Of a stretch of 41,111 nucleotides of DNA, positions 15,951 through 24,168 are shown in pieces. Made by a program: the position numbers and the translations under genes. The notes under the pieces were generated by a model. The model was given only the letters and a program-made list of their open reading frames with translations. It ran no database searches and had not been told where the DNA came from. The stretch is from NCBI GenBank assembly GCA_001750645.1, contig MEIF01000015.1, positions 1 through 41,111 of the forward strand, in the 5' to 3' direction. The DNA is from Gammaproteobacteria bacterium AqS3 (GTDB taxonomy: Bacteria > Pseudomonadota > Gammaproteobacteria > MEIF01 > AqS3). Each line of letters opens with the position of its first letter. Position 1 is the first letter of the stretch.

Positions 15951-16489
15951 CACTGTTCCTGGTGCAGCCCCAGGACGCTGGCCTCCAGCATGACCGTCAG
16001 CGTCGTCAGCAGCAGCACCAGCACCTCGACATCGCCGTCGCGCACCAGCAGGTTGGACTGGCACTGCGGCGCCTTGATCTGACACCCGATGCAGGCGTAG
16101 CTGAACTGCTGGCGGGCGAGCGTCTCAAGCACCGCATGGCGCTCGGAGGAGGCGGGATCGGCATTGCTCCACAGCAGCAGCAGGTAGTCCTGCGGCCGTG
16201 CCTGGGCGTCCAGCGCCGCCTCATTGAGGTCCTCGGGGCGCAGCGACACGGCCGGCAGGGGAGGGCGTATGCGCTGGCCGTAGCCGCGCATGAGCTGAAC
16301 CAGCAGATCAACCGCAAACTGGCTGCGCGCACAGCCGCTGATCAGCAGTCTGCCGTTGCGGGTGATGCAGGTGGAAATTTCGCTGGCGATGCTGGTCAGC
16401 GGGCTCTGGTAGAAGGCCAGGCGCTCGCGGTTCTGGGCCATCTGTTCGGCACGACCGACGATGGAGCACGGATGCGATTCGTTCAGCAT
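15950..16489 (-). CDS. diaA: DnaA initiator-associating protein DiaA, SIS domain
   Basis: DiaA is a tetrameric SIS-domain protein that binds DnaA and promotes timely replication initiation. The 179-residue product has SIS features: GRLLISGCARSQFAVDLLVQ early, resembling the phosphosugar-binding loop, and DYLLLLWSNADP in the middle. Residues diverge from the related sedoheptulose-7-phosphate isomerase GmhA, so the assignment depends on location between yraN and the dolP-like gene, the E. coli order. The start overlaps the yraN 3' end by 7 bp and the stop overlaps the next start. Confidence 0.72.
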   Translation of the reverse strand: MLNESHPCSIVGRAEQMAQNRERLAFYQSPLTSIASEISTCITRNGRLLISGCARSQFAVDLLVQLMRGYGQRIRPPLPAVSLRPEDLNEAALDAQARPQDYLLLLWSNADPASSERHAVLETLARQQFSYACIGCQIKAPQCQSNLLVRDGDVEVLVLLLTTLTVMLEASVLGLHQEQ

Positions 16490-16815
16490 TCATCCATCCG
16501 CCAGGCATCGGGCAGCCATTTTATATAAGGGCGCCGGGGAGGCCCGGAGAGGGCGACCAGATCAAAACGGCAGGCGCTGTAATTGCCCTTGTGCGTCTGC
16601 AGATATCGGGCGGCGGCGCGGGCGATGCGCCTGCATTTGTGAGCGTCAACCGAGGTCAGCGCGGCCTCGGATTCTTGCCGGTAGCGCACTTCGACGAACA
16701 CCAGGGTGTCGCCCTGGTGCATGATGAGATCAATCTCGCCGCCCTTGACGGTGAAGTTGGATTCGATCAGCTTCAGCCCCGAGCGCTCAAGGTGCCGTCG
16801 TGCGGTGCGCTCCAT
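16483..16815 (-). CDS. yraN: YraN/UPF0102 family putative endonuclease
   Basis: A small PD-(D/E)XK-fold protein of unknown cellular role. The 110 residues include the family signature GGEIDLIMHQGDTLVFVEVR with D29, E42 and R44 in the positions of a nuclease active site (the usual final Lys is Arg, as in many family members), and ACRFDLVAL near the C terminus. The ATG at 16815 lies inside the 3' end of lpoA, a 29-bp overlap; no other plausible start is seen upstream, although the frame is open. The lpoA-yraN-diaA-dolP order supports the call. Confidence 0.88.
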   Translation of the reverse strand: MERTARRHLERSGLKLIESNFTVKGGEIDLIMHQGDTLVFVEVRYRQESEAALTSVDAHKCRRIARAAARYLQTHKGNYSACRFDLVALSGPPRRPYIKWLPDAWRMDEC

Positions 16816-18355
16816 TTTCTGGCCGAGCGCCTTTGAGGATGGGGTAGTGCCAAATCGGATGGTCAAGGCTGAGACGGCCCGCGTAGTAGCGCACCCAGAC
16901 ATTGTGCCCGCGGACGCGCCCGTCCGCAGCGATGCGCAGCAGCCCGCTGGCGCCGCGCAGCACCCGGCCCGGGTGCAGTCCGCGCGCCAGGCGCCAGGCG
17001 TCGATTCCCAGGGCTGTGAAGCCCCAGCCCTGGTCGTCGAAATCAATCGGGGCGTCCGACCAGTCGGGGTTTGCGGCGGCGATGCCCTCGACGGCGATCG
17101 GCAGCGCCAGGGTGCGGATGCCGTAGAGATCGCCCTCGCGCTCCTGATCGCTGTGCCGCAGCACTGCGGAGGCCGCCAGCACGGGCAAATCGGCGGCGAA
17201 GTTGTAGGCCAGTGTCGGGACGATGCGCCGGCCGATGTCGCTGGAGAGCAGCAGCACGACGACATCGACATCCTGCCGCCGGCGCGGCTCGAACTCGAGG
17301 CGGCCGCCCAGCAGCGACTGCACGCTGCGATGCCGCTGCTGACTCTCGCGGGTGCCGAGCGCCTCGGCGACCTGCCGGGTCAGCGCCGCATTGTTTTCAA
17401 GGGCGGGGCTGACGCGCAGCGCGTCGCCCCACTCATCCCGCAGCACCGACAGCTGCGCGCGCGCCCAGCCCTGCCTGCCCAGCAGCACCAGCGGGTGCCG
17501 CACTCCCAGATGCCTCAGGTGCGCCGAGATCTGCTCGCCCTCGCGCGCCGCCGAGGGCGCATAGGCGTAGGCCCTCTGGGGAAGGCTGATTCTGCGGTCC
17601 GGGCGGTTCAGCAGCAGCAGCTTGAACGGATATTTGCCCCTGCCGTACAGCTGCACCAGGGTGCGCGCGCGGGCCCGGAGCAGCGGTCCGATCAGCACCT
17701 CGGCCCCCAGCGACCGGGTGCGCTCGAGGATTTCGCGCACATCCATCTCGTCGGTGTCCAGGATGTGCAGACGCAGCTGCTGGGTGTCGGGCTCCGCGTA
17801 GAACTGGCTCAGCAGGGCGGACAGGACGCTTTCGGCAACCGCCGAGAACTTGCCCCCCAGGGGCAGGGCGACGGCGAAAATCTTGGGAGGGGGCTCATCG
17901 GCATCGCCGAGGGCGCCGGAATTCAGCAGGGCGCGGCTCCAGTTCGCGGCCGGGTGATCGGGGGTGCGCTCCAGCCAGGCGGTCAGCACGTCCCGATCAA
18001 GCTCGTTTTCGCTGAACAGCCGCACCCACTCCTGCCAGCGCTCTGGCAGCTCCTGGATTTCATCCCCCGAGAGGTAGGCCGGAGAGAGGCAGTACAGAAA
18101 CTGCACCAGATGTTCGGTCAGCGCCAGTCGCAGGGACGATGGCGGCAGCGAATCGATGCCCGAGGTGGCCTCGACCAGGGCGCCCATCCAATCCTCTGCC
18201 GCCGCGCGCGCTTCAATCTGCTGCAGTGCGATCTCGAGCACCTCCCGATCCCATTCGTCCTCTATGGGCTTGGGCGTTTCGCGCCACAGCGACAGCCCTG
18301 CCAGCAGCGGGCAGGTCAATACAATGCAGAGCGTGTGACGCAGGTCGGGGAACAC
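16787..18355 (-). CDS. lpoA: Penicillin-binding protein activator LpoA
   Basis: LpoA is an outer-membrane protein that activates the peptidoglycan synthase PBP1A. The 522-residue product has an N-terminal helical (TPR-like) part to about residue 160 and then a periplasmic-binding-protein-like domain beginning KIFAVALPLGGKFSAVAESV, with GAEVLIGPLL, PLVLLGRQGW and DVDVVVLLLSS strands, typical of the LppC family. The start is a GTG; it gives a plausible signal sequence but the single Cys there (LTCP) lacks a normal lipobox, which is odd for a family of lipoproteins. It is divergent from rsmI with only 2 bp between start codons, so each promoter must lie inside the other gene, or one start is annotated too far upstream. 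Confidence 0.85.
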   Translation of the reverse strand: MFPDLRHTLCIVLTCPLLAGLSLWRETPKPIEDEWDREVLEIALQQIEARAAAEDWMGALVEATSGIDSLPPSSLRLALTEHLVQFLYCLSPAYLSGDEIQELPERWQEWVRLFSENELDRDVLTAWLERTPDHPAANWSRALLNSGALGDADEPPPKIFAVALPLGGKFSAVAESVLSALLSQFYAEPDTQQLRLHILDTDEMDVREILERTRSLGAEVLIGPLLRARARTLVQLYGRGKYPFKLLLLNRPDRRISLPQRAYAYAPSAAREGEQISAHLRHLGVRHPLVLLGRQGWARAQLSVLRDEWGDALRVSPALENNAALTRQVAEALGTRESQQRHRSVQSLLGGRLEFEPRRRQDVDVVVLLLSSDIGRRIVPTLAYNFAADLPVLAASAVLRHSDQEREGDLYGIRTLALPIAVEGIAAANPDWSDAPIDFDDQGWGFTALGIDAWRLARGLHPGRVLRGASGLLRIAADGRVRGHNVWVRYYAGRLSLDHPIWHYPILKGARPENGAHRTTAP

Positions 18356-18357
18356 AG

Positions 18358-19248
18358 TTGCACGGCGACACCGAGGCGGGAAAATTGTATGTGGTCGCCA
18401 CCCCCATTGGGAATCTGCGGGATCTCAGTGCGCGCGCACTCGACGTGCTGCGCAGCGTCAGCGCCATCCTCGCCGAGGACACCCGCCACAGCGCCAAGCT
18501 GCTGCGCTCCTGGGACATCGCCACCCCGCTGGTCAGCCACCATCAACACTCCGGTGCGCGGGCCGTTGATCGCGCCCTGCGGCAGCTGAACGCGGGCAAG
18601 TCGCTGGCGCTGATCAGCGACGCCGGCACCCCGCTGCTCCACGATCCCGGGGCTCCTCTGGTGCGCGCGGCGGTGCAGGCGGGCATCCGCGTGGTTCCGA
18701 TTCCGGGGCCGAGTGCGCTGCTGGCGGCTCTGGTGGGAAGCGGCTTTCCGGCCGACACCTTTCACTTTGCCGGATTTCTGCCGTCCCGCCAGGGGCAGCG
18801 CCTGCACCTTCTGCAACAGCTCAGCCCCCTGAGCTGTGCGCTGGTTTTCTACGAGGCCCCGCACCGCCTCGCCAAAACCCTGGCCGATCTTCAGGCGGTG
18901 GATCCCGACCGTCCGGCGGTGATTGCGCGCGAGCTGACCAAACTGCATGAAACCTTCTATCGCGGGCGCCCCGACGAGCTGCTCACGCAGCTGCGGGAGG
19001 ATCCCAACATGGCGCGCGGTGAAATGGTGCTGATATGGGCGCCCCGGGAGCCCGGCGATTTATCGCACGCCCCCGCGCGCATTGAGACCGACGAGCTGCT
19101 GCGGGCGCTGGTGCGGGAGGTCAGCCCCTCGGCGGCGGCGCGCATTGCCGCAAAGATTATCAGGGGATCAGCGCGCGGCGAGCTCTACGAGCGCGCCCTC
19201 AAGCTGGGTGCACAGGTCAAGTCCGAAGGCCCGAATCCGGCTGATTAG
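18358..19248 (+). CDS. rsmI: 16S rRNA (cytidine-1402-2'-O)-methyltransferase RsmI
   Basis: RsmI methylates the ribose of C1402 in 16S rRNA near the P site, using AdoMet. The 296-residue product has the tetrapyrrole-methylase fold signatures: KLYVVATPIGNLRDLS at the start, ILAEDTRHSAKLL, ALISDAGTPLLHDPG, and VVPIPGPSALLAAL, then the HAFAFLP-like FHFAGFLPSRQGQR. The TTG at 18358 was chosen because it leaves a short, family-like N-terminal extension; the frame is open further upstream through the antisense of lpoA. It overlaps the 3' end of the convergent diiron protein gene by 4 bp. Confidence 0.93.
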   Translation: MHGDTEAGKLYVVATPIGNLRDLSARALDVLRSVSAILAEDTRHSAKLLRSWDIATPLVSHHQHSGARAVDRALRQLNAGKSLALISDAGTPLLHDPGAPLVRAAVQAGIRVVPIPGPSALLAALVGSGFPADTFHFAGFLPSRQGQRLHLLQQLSPLSCALVFYEAPHRLAKTLADLQAVDPDRPAVIARELTKLHETFYRGRPDELLTQLREDPNMARGEMVLIWAPREPGDLSHAPARIETDELLRALVREVSPSAAARIAAKIIRGSARGELYERALKLGAQVKSEGPNPAD

Positions 19249-20333
19249 GCGACGCGGGTGTAGGGCTTGCTGAGATCCTCCCAGTTGAGCACGCCGTCGT
19301 TGTCGTACTCCTCAAAGCTCAGCACGCCGAGTTCCTCGTAGGGCTGGCGGAACTCTTCGGTCAGCAGGCCGATGCGCTTGAGGTTGGGGATGACGCGGGC
19401 GAACAGCAGGGTGCGGAAGGTCTGCGAGCCGGGGCTTTCAAACTGCCGCGCAATGCCCTCCTGGGGATCCAGGCCGAACTGCTCAAATACGTAGCCGCCG
19501 GCGCGCATGCGGTTGCGCATCACCACGCAGGCCTCATAGGCAAACTCGGCGCGGTCGGCTTTCTCCTCCTCGCTGAGGGTTTCGACGAACTCCTCGAGGT
19601 AGTTGACTCCGAAGGTCACGTGACGCGCCTCGTCCCGCAGCACGTAGTGCAGCAGATTTTTCAGCAGCGGGTCGATCGCGGTGGCCTGCAGCGAGGAAAA
19701 CGCCGCCAGCGCCAGACCCTCGATGATGATCTGCATGCCGATGAACTTGAGATCCCAGCGCTCGTCGGTGAGGATCTTGTCGAGCAGCAGCTTGAGCGAG
19801 TCGTTGATCGGATACATCATCCCGCAGCGCACCTGCAGGTATTTGTTGAAGACCTCGACGTGGCGGGCCTCGTCGAAGGTCTGCGAGGCGGCGTAGAGCT
19901 TGGCGTTGTAGGTGGGGGCGCAGGAGACCAGCTGCGAGGCCACCAGCAGCGCACCCTGCTCGCCGTGCAGGAACTGGCTCAGCGACTGGGAGAGATCGCC
20001 CCAGGCGAAGCGGACTTTCTGTTCCTCGCTGAGGGCGTCGTATGGTTCCCAGCCCTCCAGACCGGCCATGCGTATCGGGTCTGTCGGGCGCTGATCGTGG
20101 CCGAATGGCGCCTCCCAGTCCAGATCGGTCTCAGCGTTCCAGTTGAGCTCCTTGCCGAGCTCGTAGAGTTTTTTGATGCGGTTGTCCTGGAGGGTGTAGT
20201 CCCAGTTGTAGGCGCCGGTCAGCGGGGTCTGAAAGATCTCGTTGATCTGTTCAAAGTCGCTCTCCCCGGGGGCGACTCCGCCGAACTCCTCAAGGACTTC
20301 TGTGGGGTGATGATCGATGTATTTGATTTTCAT
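19245..20333 (-). CDS. Ferritin-like diiron-carboxylate protein, substrate unknown
   Basis: The 362-residue protein has the full ligand set of a ferritin-like dimetal site: E125 in HGEQGALL, E155 and H158 in DEARH, E205 in IIEGLAL, and E235 and H238 in a second DEARH. This arrangement is shared by ribonucleotide reductase R2, R2-like oxidases and aminobenzoate N-oxygenase-like enzymes. The length, the two DEARH motifs and the absence of an NrdA neighbour argue against the true NrdB. An oxygen-activating oxidase or oxygenase is likely; the substrate cannot be read from the sequence. It stands alone, convergent with rsmI and divergent from the RNase P RNA gene 89 bp away. Confidence 0.75.
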   Translation of the reverse strand: MKIKYIDHHPTEVLEEFGGVAPGESDFEQINEIFQTPLTGAYNWDYTLQDNRIKKLYELGKELNWNAETDLDWEAPFGHDQRPTDPIRMAGLEGWEPYDALSEEQKVRFAWGDLSQSLSQFLHGEQGALLVASQLVSCAPTYNAKLYAASQTFDEARHVEVFNKYLQVRCGMMYPINDSLKLLLDKILTDERWDLKFIGMQIIIEGLALAAFSSLQATAIDPLLKNLLHYVLRDEARHVTFGVNYLEEFVETLSEEEKADRAEFAYEACVVMRNRMRAGGYVFEQFGLDPQEGIARQFESPGSQTFRTLLFARVIPNLKRIGLLTEEFRQPYEELGVLSFEEYDNDGVLNWEDLSKPYTRVA

Positions 20334-20386
20334 GGGAACACTGCATTGCCAACAGAGCGACGCATTAAAGACGCTCAGAGCCCGAA

Positions 20387-20415
20387 TGTCAAACCCTCGG
20401 GCGCTGGGCTATACT
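20387..20415 (+). promoter_or_regulatory. Probable promoter of the RNase P RNA gene
   Basis: TATACT at 20410-20415 is followed by CGCC, with the expected first base of the RNA (20422-20423) 7-8 bp downstream. The -35 region at 17 bp (TGTCAA at 20387) is weak. The position relative to the paired 5' end of the RNA makes the -10 convincing. Confidence 0.55.
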
Positions 20416-20422
20416 CGCCGGC

Positions 20423-20746
20423 GAGTTGGTCGGGCAGCCGCTGGAGACAGAGGAAAGTCCGGACTCCGCAGGGCAGAACGCCAGAGAAATTCTGGGGGGC
20501 GCGAGCCTACGGAAAGTGCAGCAGAAAATAAACCGCCTCATTGAGGTCAGGGTGAAAAGGTGCGGTAAGAGCGCACCGCGAGCGCCAGCAATGGCGCCGG
20601 CAGGCAAACCCCGTTCGGAGCAAGGTCAAATAGGGATCCTGCAGTGCGGCCCGTACTGGATCCGGGTAGACCGCAAGAGGGTCGCAGCGATGCGGCTCCC
20701 AGGTGAATGGCTGTCCACGACAGAATCCGGCTTACAGGCCAACTCA
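20423..20746 (+). ncRNA. rnpB: RNase P catalytic RNA, bacterial type A
   Basis: This RNA removes the 5' leaders of tRNA precursors together with RnpA. Recognisable conserved blocks are gaggaaagtccggactcc after the P2/P3 region, ggagcaaggtcaaatagg in the middle, and gtgaatggctgtccacgaca followed by gaatccggcttacaggcc at the 3' end. The 5' gagttggtc pairs with the 3' ggccaactc to form P1, which fixes both ends. About 324 nt is a little shorter than the E. coli RNA. No clear intrinsic terminator follows. Confidence 0.95.
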
Positions 20747-20863
20747 ATTTTCTGCACTTCCGGTCGTGCTGCCGCCGTGTTCGCTACCATAACCCGTCCG
20801 CAGAGACATCGGCCCTGTGCCGGGGCGATGAAAACAGGCCGGCTCGTCCGGTAAGGAGATGAC

Positions 20864-21814
20864 ATGCTCGAGGGACCGGATCGACAGATGCAGGGGGATG
20901 AAGTCCACGACGTGTTCGGCGTTGATGTCGACTGGAGCATTCCGGCATTCTCAGAGCCCGCCGAACACGTCCCGCCGGTGGATGCCGCCTACAAGCTGGA
21001 CCCCGAGACGACGCGGGTCATCCTGGCCGGCTTTGCCTTCAACCGCCGGGTGCTGATCCAGGGCTATCACGGCACCGGAAAATCCACCCACATCGAGCAG
21101 GTCGCGGCGCGGCTCAACTGGCCCTGCGTGCGCATCAATCTCGACAGCCACATCAGCCGCATCGATCTGATCGGCAAGGATGCGATCGTTTTGCGCGACG
21201 GAGCCCAGGTGACCGAATTTCGCGAGGGGCTGCTGCCCTGGGCGCTGCAGCACCCGGTGGCGCTGGTATTCGACGAATACGACGCCGGCCGCCCCGACGT
21301 GATGTTTGTGATCCAGCGCATTCTCGAGGTGGAGGGGCGCCTGACCCTGCTGGATCAGAATCGCGTCATCACCCCGCACAGCGCCTTTCGCCTGTTCGGG
21401 ACCGCCAACACCGTCGGGCTGGGCGACACCTCCGGCCTCTACCACGGCACCCAGCAGATCAACCAGGGGCAGCTCGACCGCTGGCACATCCTCACCCAGC
21501 TGAACTACCTCGAGGAGGACGCCGAGATCGAGGTGGTGCTGGCGCACCTCAAGGACTGGCAGATCCCCGAGCGCGAGCAGTGGGTGCGGCAGATGGTGCA
21601 GGTCGCCGAGTTGACGCGCCAGGGGTTCATCGCAGGCGACATCTCGACGATCATGTCGCCGCGCACGGTCATCGCCTGGGGTCAGAACATGAGCATCTTC
21701 AGAGACATCGCCCAGGCTTTTCAGCTCAGCTTTCTGAACCGCTGCGATGAGACCGAGCGTGCCACGATCGCCGAATACTTTCAGCGCTGCACCGGTGTCG
21801 AGCTGAAGGTGTGA
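20864..21814 (+). CDS. cobS: CobS-like AAA+ ATPase (MoxR-related)
   Basis: The 316-residue protein closely resembles the CobS subunit of aerobic cobaltochelatase: [15 protein letters not shown] near the start, Walker [10 protein letters not shown] at 67-75, [19 protein letters not shown], Walker B FDEYD at 136-140, and [21 protein letters not shown]. CobS and CobT form the ATP-driven complex that works with CobN to insert cobalt into hydrogenobyrinate diamide. No cobN or other cobalamin gene is in the window, so another client is possible. The ATG has a good AAGGAGAT ribosome site. It overlaps cobT by 4 bp (GTGA). Confidence 0.87.
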   Translation: MLEGPDRQMQGDEVHDVFGVDVDWSIPAFSEPAEHVPPVDAAYKLDPETTRVILAGFAFNRRVLIQGYHGTGKSTHIEQVAARLNWPCVRINLDSHISRIDLIGKDAIVLRDGAQVTEFREGLLPWALQHPVALVFDEYDAGRPDVMFVIQRILEVEGRLTLLDQNRVITPHSAFRLFGTANTVGLGDTSGLYHGTQQINQGQLDRWHILTQLNYLEEDAEIEVVLAHLKDWQIPEREQWVRQMVQVAELTRQGFIAGDISTIMSPRTVIAWGQNMSIFRDIAQAFQLSFLNRCDETERATIAEYFQRCTGVELKV

Positions 21815-23628
21815 GCGAGTCGCCTCTGCTGGAGCAGGCCATCGCCGGGGCGGTGCGCGCCCTGGCCAATCGCCCCGATCTGGAAATCGTCTACGGCAGC
21901 CGCCGGCCCCCGGCCGAGGCCCCCTCCGAGCGGCTGACGCTGCCGCGGCTTCCGCACAACCCCAAGCGCCACAGGGCCTATCGCGGCAGCGCCGACCTGG
22001 AGGCGCTGAAGCTGCTGCACCACGATGCCGACCTGATGCGCGAGCACAGGCCCCAGCAGGGCGATGCGGCCGAGCTGTTCTCGGCTTTTGAGACGGCGCG
22101 CTACGCCGCCCTGGGCCTGCGCAGCCATCTCGGGGTCTCGGCCAACCTGCGGGCGCACTGGGGCGACCGCGCCGAGAGCGAGGCGCCCCCCTCGGCGCCG
22201 CAGATGCGCGAGCAGCTCGGTCTGCAGCTGTGGATGGTGCGCGCCCTGTCGGGTGTCGAGCTGACCGGGCAGGCCGCCGAGCTGGCCGACGCCCAGGGCG
22301 CCGATCTGGCCAAGCGCTTCGGCGAGATCCAGCCGCAGAGCCTTGCATCTCTGTGCGAGCGCCTGGGGGATCAGCAGGCCTTTGCCGAGGCGCTGCTCGA
22401 CCTGATGCACCGCTGGGAGCTGCTCGAGGAGCCGCCCGAGGAGGCCGCCGATGAAGATCAGGGCGCCGATCCCCAGGGCGCCGATCAGGACGGCGGCGAC
22501 CCGTCCGCCGGCGAGGCCGAGATCGACGGCGAGGAGGAGGGCGAGCAGGTCGAGGTGTCCGCTGACCTGGGGGCACAGGCCGAGGTCGACCTCTCGCGCA
22601 TGCAGCTGGCCGAGGAGGAGGACGAACCCCAGGAGCAGCACTGGGACGGCCAGGACGGCTGGCTGGAGAACCAGACCGACGGTGCGGTGCACGAGGGCTA
22701 TGGCGTGTTCACCGATGAGTTTGATCAGATTGCCCGAGCCGGCGAGCTGGCCGAGGAGACCGAACTCAACCAGCTGCGCAAGCACCTCGACGAGCTGGTG
22801 CGGCCGCACCAGGGGCTGATCGGCCGGCTCGCCAACCGTCTGCAGCGCCTGCTTCTGGCACAGCAGCACCGCAGCTGGGAGTTCGACCTGGAGGAGGGCA
22901 TCCTCAACACGGCCAGGCTGGTGCGCGTGGTCACCGATCCGGGGGCGCCGCTGTCGTTCAAGCGCGAGCTGGAGAGCCCGTTCCGCGACACCGTATTCAC
23001 CCTGCTGATCGACTGCTCGGGATCCATGCGCGGGCGCTCGATGTCGATGGCGGCGGTCTGCGCCGACGTGCTCGGCTCGACGCTGGAGCGCTGCGGCATC
23101 CGCACCGAGGTGCTCGGGTTCACCTCACGCCACTGGAAGGGCGGCGACTCGCGCAAGCGCTGGGAGTTTTCCGGCAAGCCGCCGGCTCCCGGCCGGGTCA
23201 GCGATCTGCTGCACATCGTCTTCAAGGGGGCGGGGGACAACTGGCGCCGCAGCCGGCGCAATCTCGGGCTGATGCTGAAAGAGGGGCTGCTGAAGGAGAA
23301 CGTCGACGGCGAGGCGCTGCTCTGGGCGCACGAGCGGCTGATGCGCACGCGCTGCGAGCGGCGCATTCTGATGGTGCTGTCGGACGGCGCCCCGGTCGAT
23401 GACTCAACCCTGAACTGCAACCACAGCGGCTATCTCGAGCGCCATCTGCGCCAGGTGATCCGGGCGATCAACGAGCGCTCGCCGGTCGAGCTGGTGGCCA
23501 TCGGCATCGGCCACGACGTGCGCAGCTACTATCGCCGCGCCGTCATGGTGACCTCGGCCGAGGATCTCGGGCGGGCGATGGCCGACGAGTTATACGATCT
23601 GTTCAGCATCAACAGGAGGGTGGCATGA
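21811..23628 (+). CDS. cobT: CobT-like von Willebrand A domain protein
   Basis: Partner of the CobS-like ATPase. The 605-residue protein has an N-terminal helical part, a strongly acidic low-complexity stretch around residues 205-280 (rich in Glu, Asp, Gly), and a C-terminal vWA domain whose metal-ion-dependent adhesion motif DCSGS begins at residue 401. This domain order is that of CobT. The GTG start overlaps the cobS stop, and the stop overlaps the coaD start (ATGA), so the three genes are translationally coupled, though coaD has no known link with the other two. Function is probably metal insertion or another AAA+/vWA remodelling task. Confidence 0.87.
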   Translation: MSESPLLEQAIAGAVRALANRPDLEIVYGSRRPPAEAPSERLTLPRLPHNPKRHRAYRGSADLEALKLLHHDADLMREHRPQQGDAAELFSAFETARYAALGLRSHLGVSANLRAHWGDRAESEAPPSAPQMREQLGLQLWMVRALSGVELTGQAAELADAQGADLAKRFGEIQPQSLASLCERLGDQQAFAEALLDLMHRWELLEEPPEEAADEDQGADPQGADQDGGDPSAGEAEIDGEEEGEQVEVSADLGAQAEVDLSRMQLAEEEDEPQEQHWDGQDGWLENQTDGAVHEGYGVFTDEFDQIARAGELAEETELNQLRKHLDELVRPHQGLIGRLANRLQRLLLAQQHRSWEFDLEEGILNTARLVRVVTDPGAPLSFKRELESPFRDTVFTLLIDCSGSMRGRSMSMAAVCADVLGSTLERCGIRTEVLGFTSRHWKGGDSRKRWEFSGKPPAPGRVSDLLHIVFKGAGDNWRRSRRNLGLMLKEGLLKENVDGEALLWAHERLMRTRCERRILMVLSDGAPVDDSTLNCNHSGYLERHLRQVIRAINERSPVELVAIGIGHDVRSYYRRAVMVTSAEDLGRAMADELYDLFSINRRVA

Positions 23629-24107
23629 CCAAGGCGCTGTATCCGGGAACCTTTGATCCGATTACGCTGGGGCATACGGACCTGATCCAGCGCGCCCTCG
23701 GCGTGTTTGATCAGATCACCCTGGCGATCGCCAAAAGCGAGGCAAAAAAGCCGATTTTTTCGCTTGAGGAGCGCATCGAAATGGCCAGGGAGCTGTTTGC
23801 CGACAGGGAGCGCGTCGAGGTCGTCAGCTTTACCGGCCTGATGTACAAATTCGCCGAGGAGGTCGGCGCCAGCATCGTGCTGCGCGGGGTCCGCACCACG
23901 ACCGACTTTGAATACGAGCTGCAGCTCGCCAGCATGAACCGCACGCTCAAGCGCGATCTGGAGACGGTGTTTCTGACCCCCGATGTCGGGCTCTCGCACA
24001 TCTCCTCGACCCTGGTGCGCGAGATCGCCAAATTTGGCGGCGAGGTCAGCCAGCTGGTGCCGCCATCGGTGGAGGCGCGCCTCAGGGAGAAGCTCGGCTC
24101 CGGCTAG
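23625..24107 (+). CDS. coaD: Phosphopantetheine adenylyltransferase
   Basis: CoaD transfers AMP from ATP to 4'-phosphopantetheine, the fourth step of coenzyme A synthesis. The 160-residue protein has the normal length and motifs: [20 protein letters not shown] with the nucleotidyltransferase TLGH signature, [28 protein letters not shown] with the substrate-binding Arg, and the C-terminal [14 protein letters not shown]. It overlaps the cobT end by 4 bp. A second CoA gene, a type II-like pantothenate kinase, occurs at 37333. Confidence 0.97.
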   Translation: MTKALYPGTFDPITLGHTDLIQRALGVFDQITLAIAKSEAKKPIFSLEERIEMARELFADRERVEVVSFTGLMYKFAEEVGASIVLRGVRTTTDFEYELQLASMNRTLKRDLETVFLTPDVGLSHISSTLVREIAKFGGEVSQLVPPSVEARLREKLGSG

Positions 24108-24128
24108 GGACTGCCGAGCGCTTCCCGG

Positions 24129-24147
24129 CCCCGGCGGTGCGCCGGGG
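24129..24147. terminator. GC-rich hairpin between coaD and hisD, possible bidirectional terminator
   Basis: CCCCGGC and GCCGGGG flank a 5-nt loop in the 61-bp gap between the convergent genes coaD and hisD. There is no uninterrupted T run directly after it, although an AT-rich tatttatttatt stretch follows 17 bp later, so termination is only suggested by position. Confidence 0.35.
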
Positions 24148-24168
24148 GCGACCGGGCGGGGCATTTAT

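Noticed and set aside
16706-18589. 627-codon plus-strand frame over lpoA and the start of rsmI
   Set aside because: It overlaps lpoA antisense and rsmI in another frame; both are supported by family motifs and gene order.
19245-20333. Ribonucleotide reductase beta subunit nrdB
   Set aside because: The diiron ligands fit, but the two DEARH motifs, the overall pattern and the lack of nrdA do not support a true NrdB.
20749-20863. Riboswitch or small RNA between rnpB and cobS
   Set aside because: Only weak inverted matches (around cggccctg and caggccgg) are seen, with no conserved motif or terminator; it is probably just the cobS leader.
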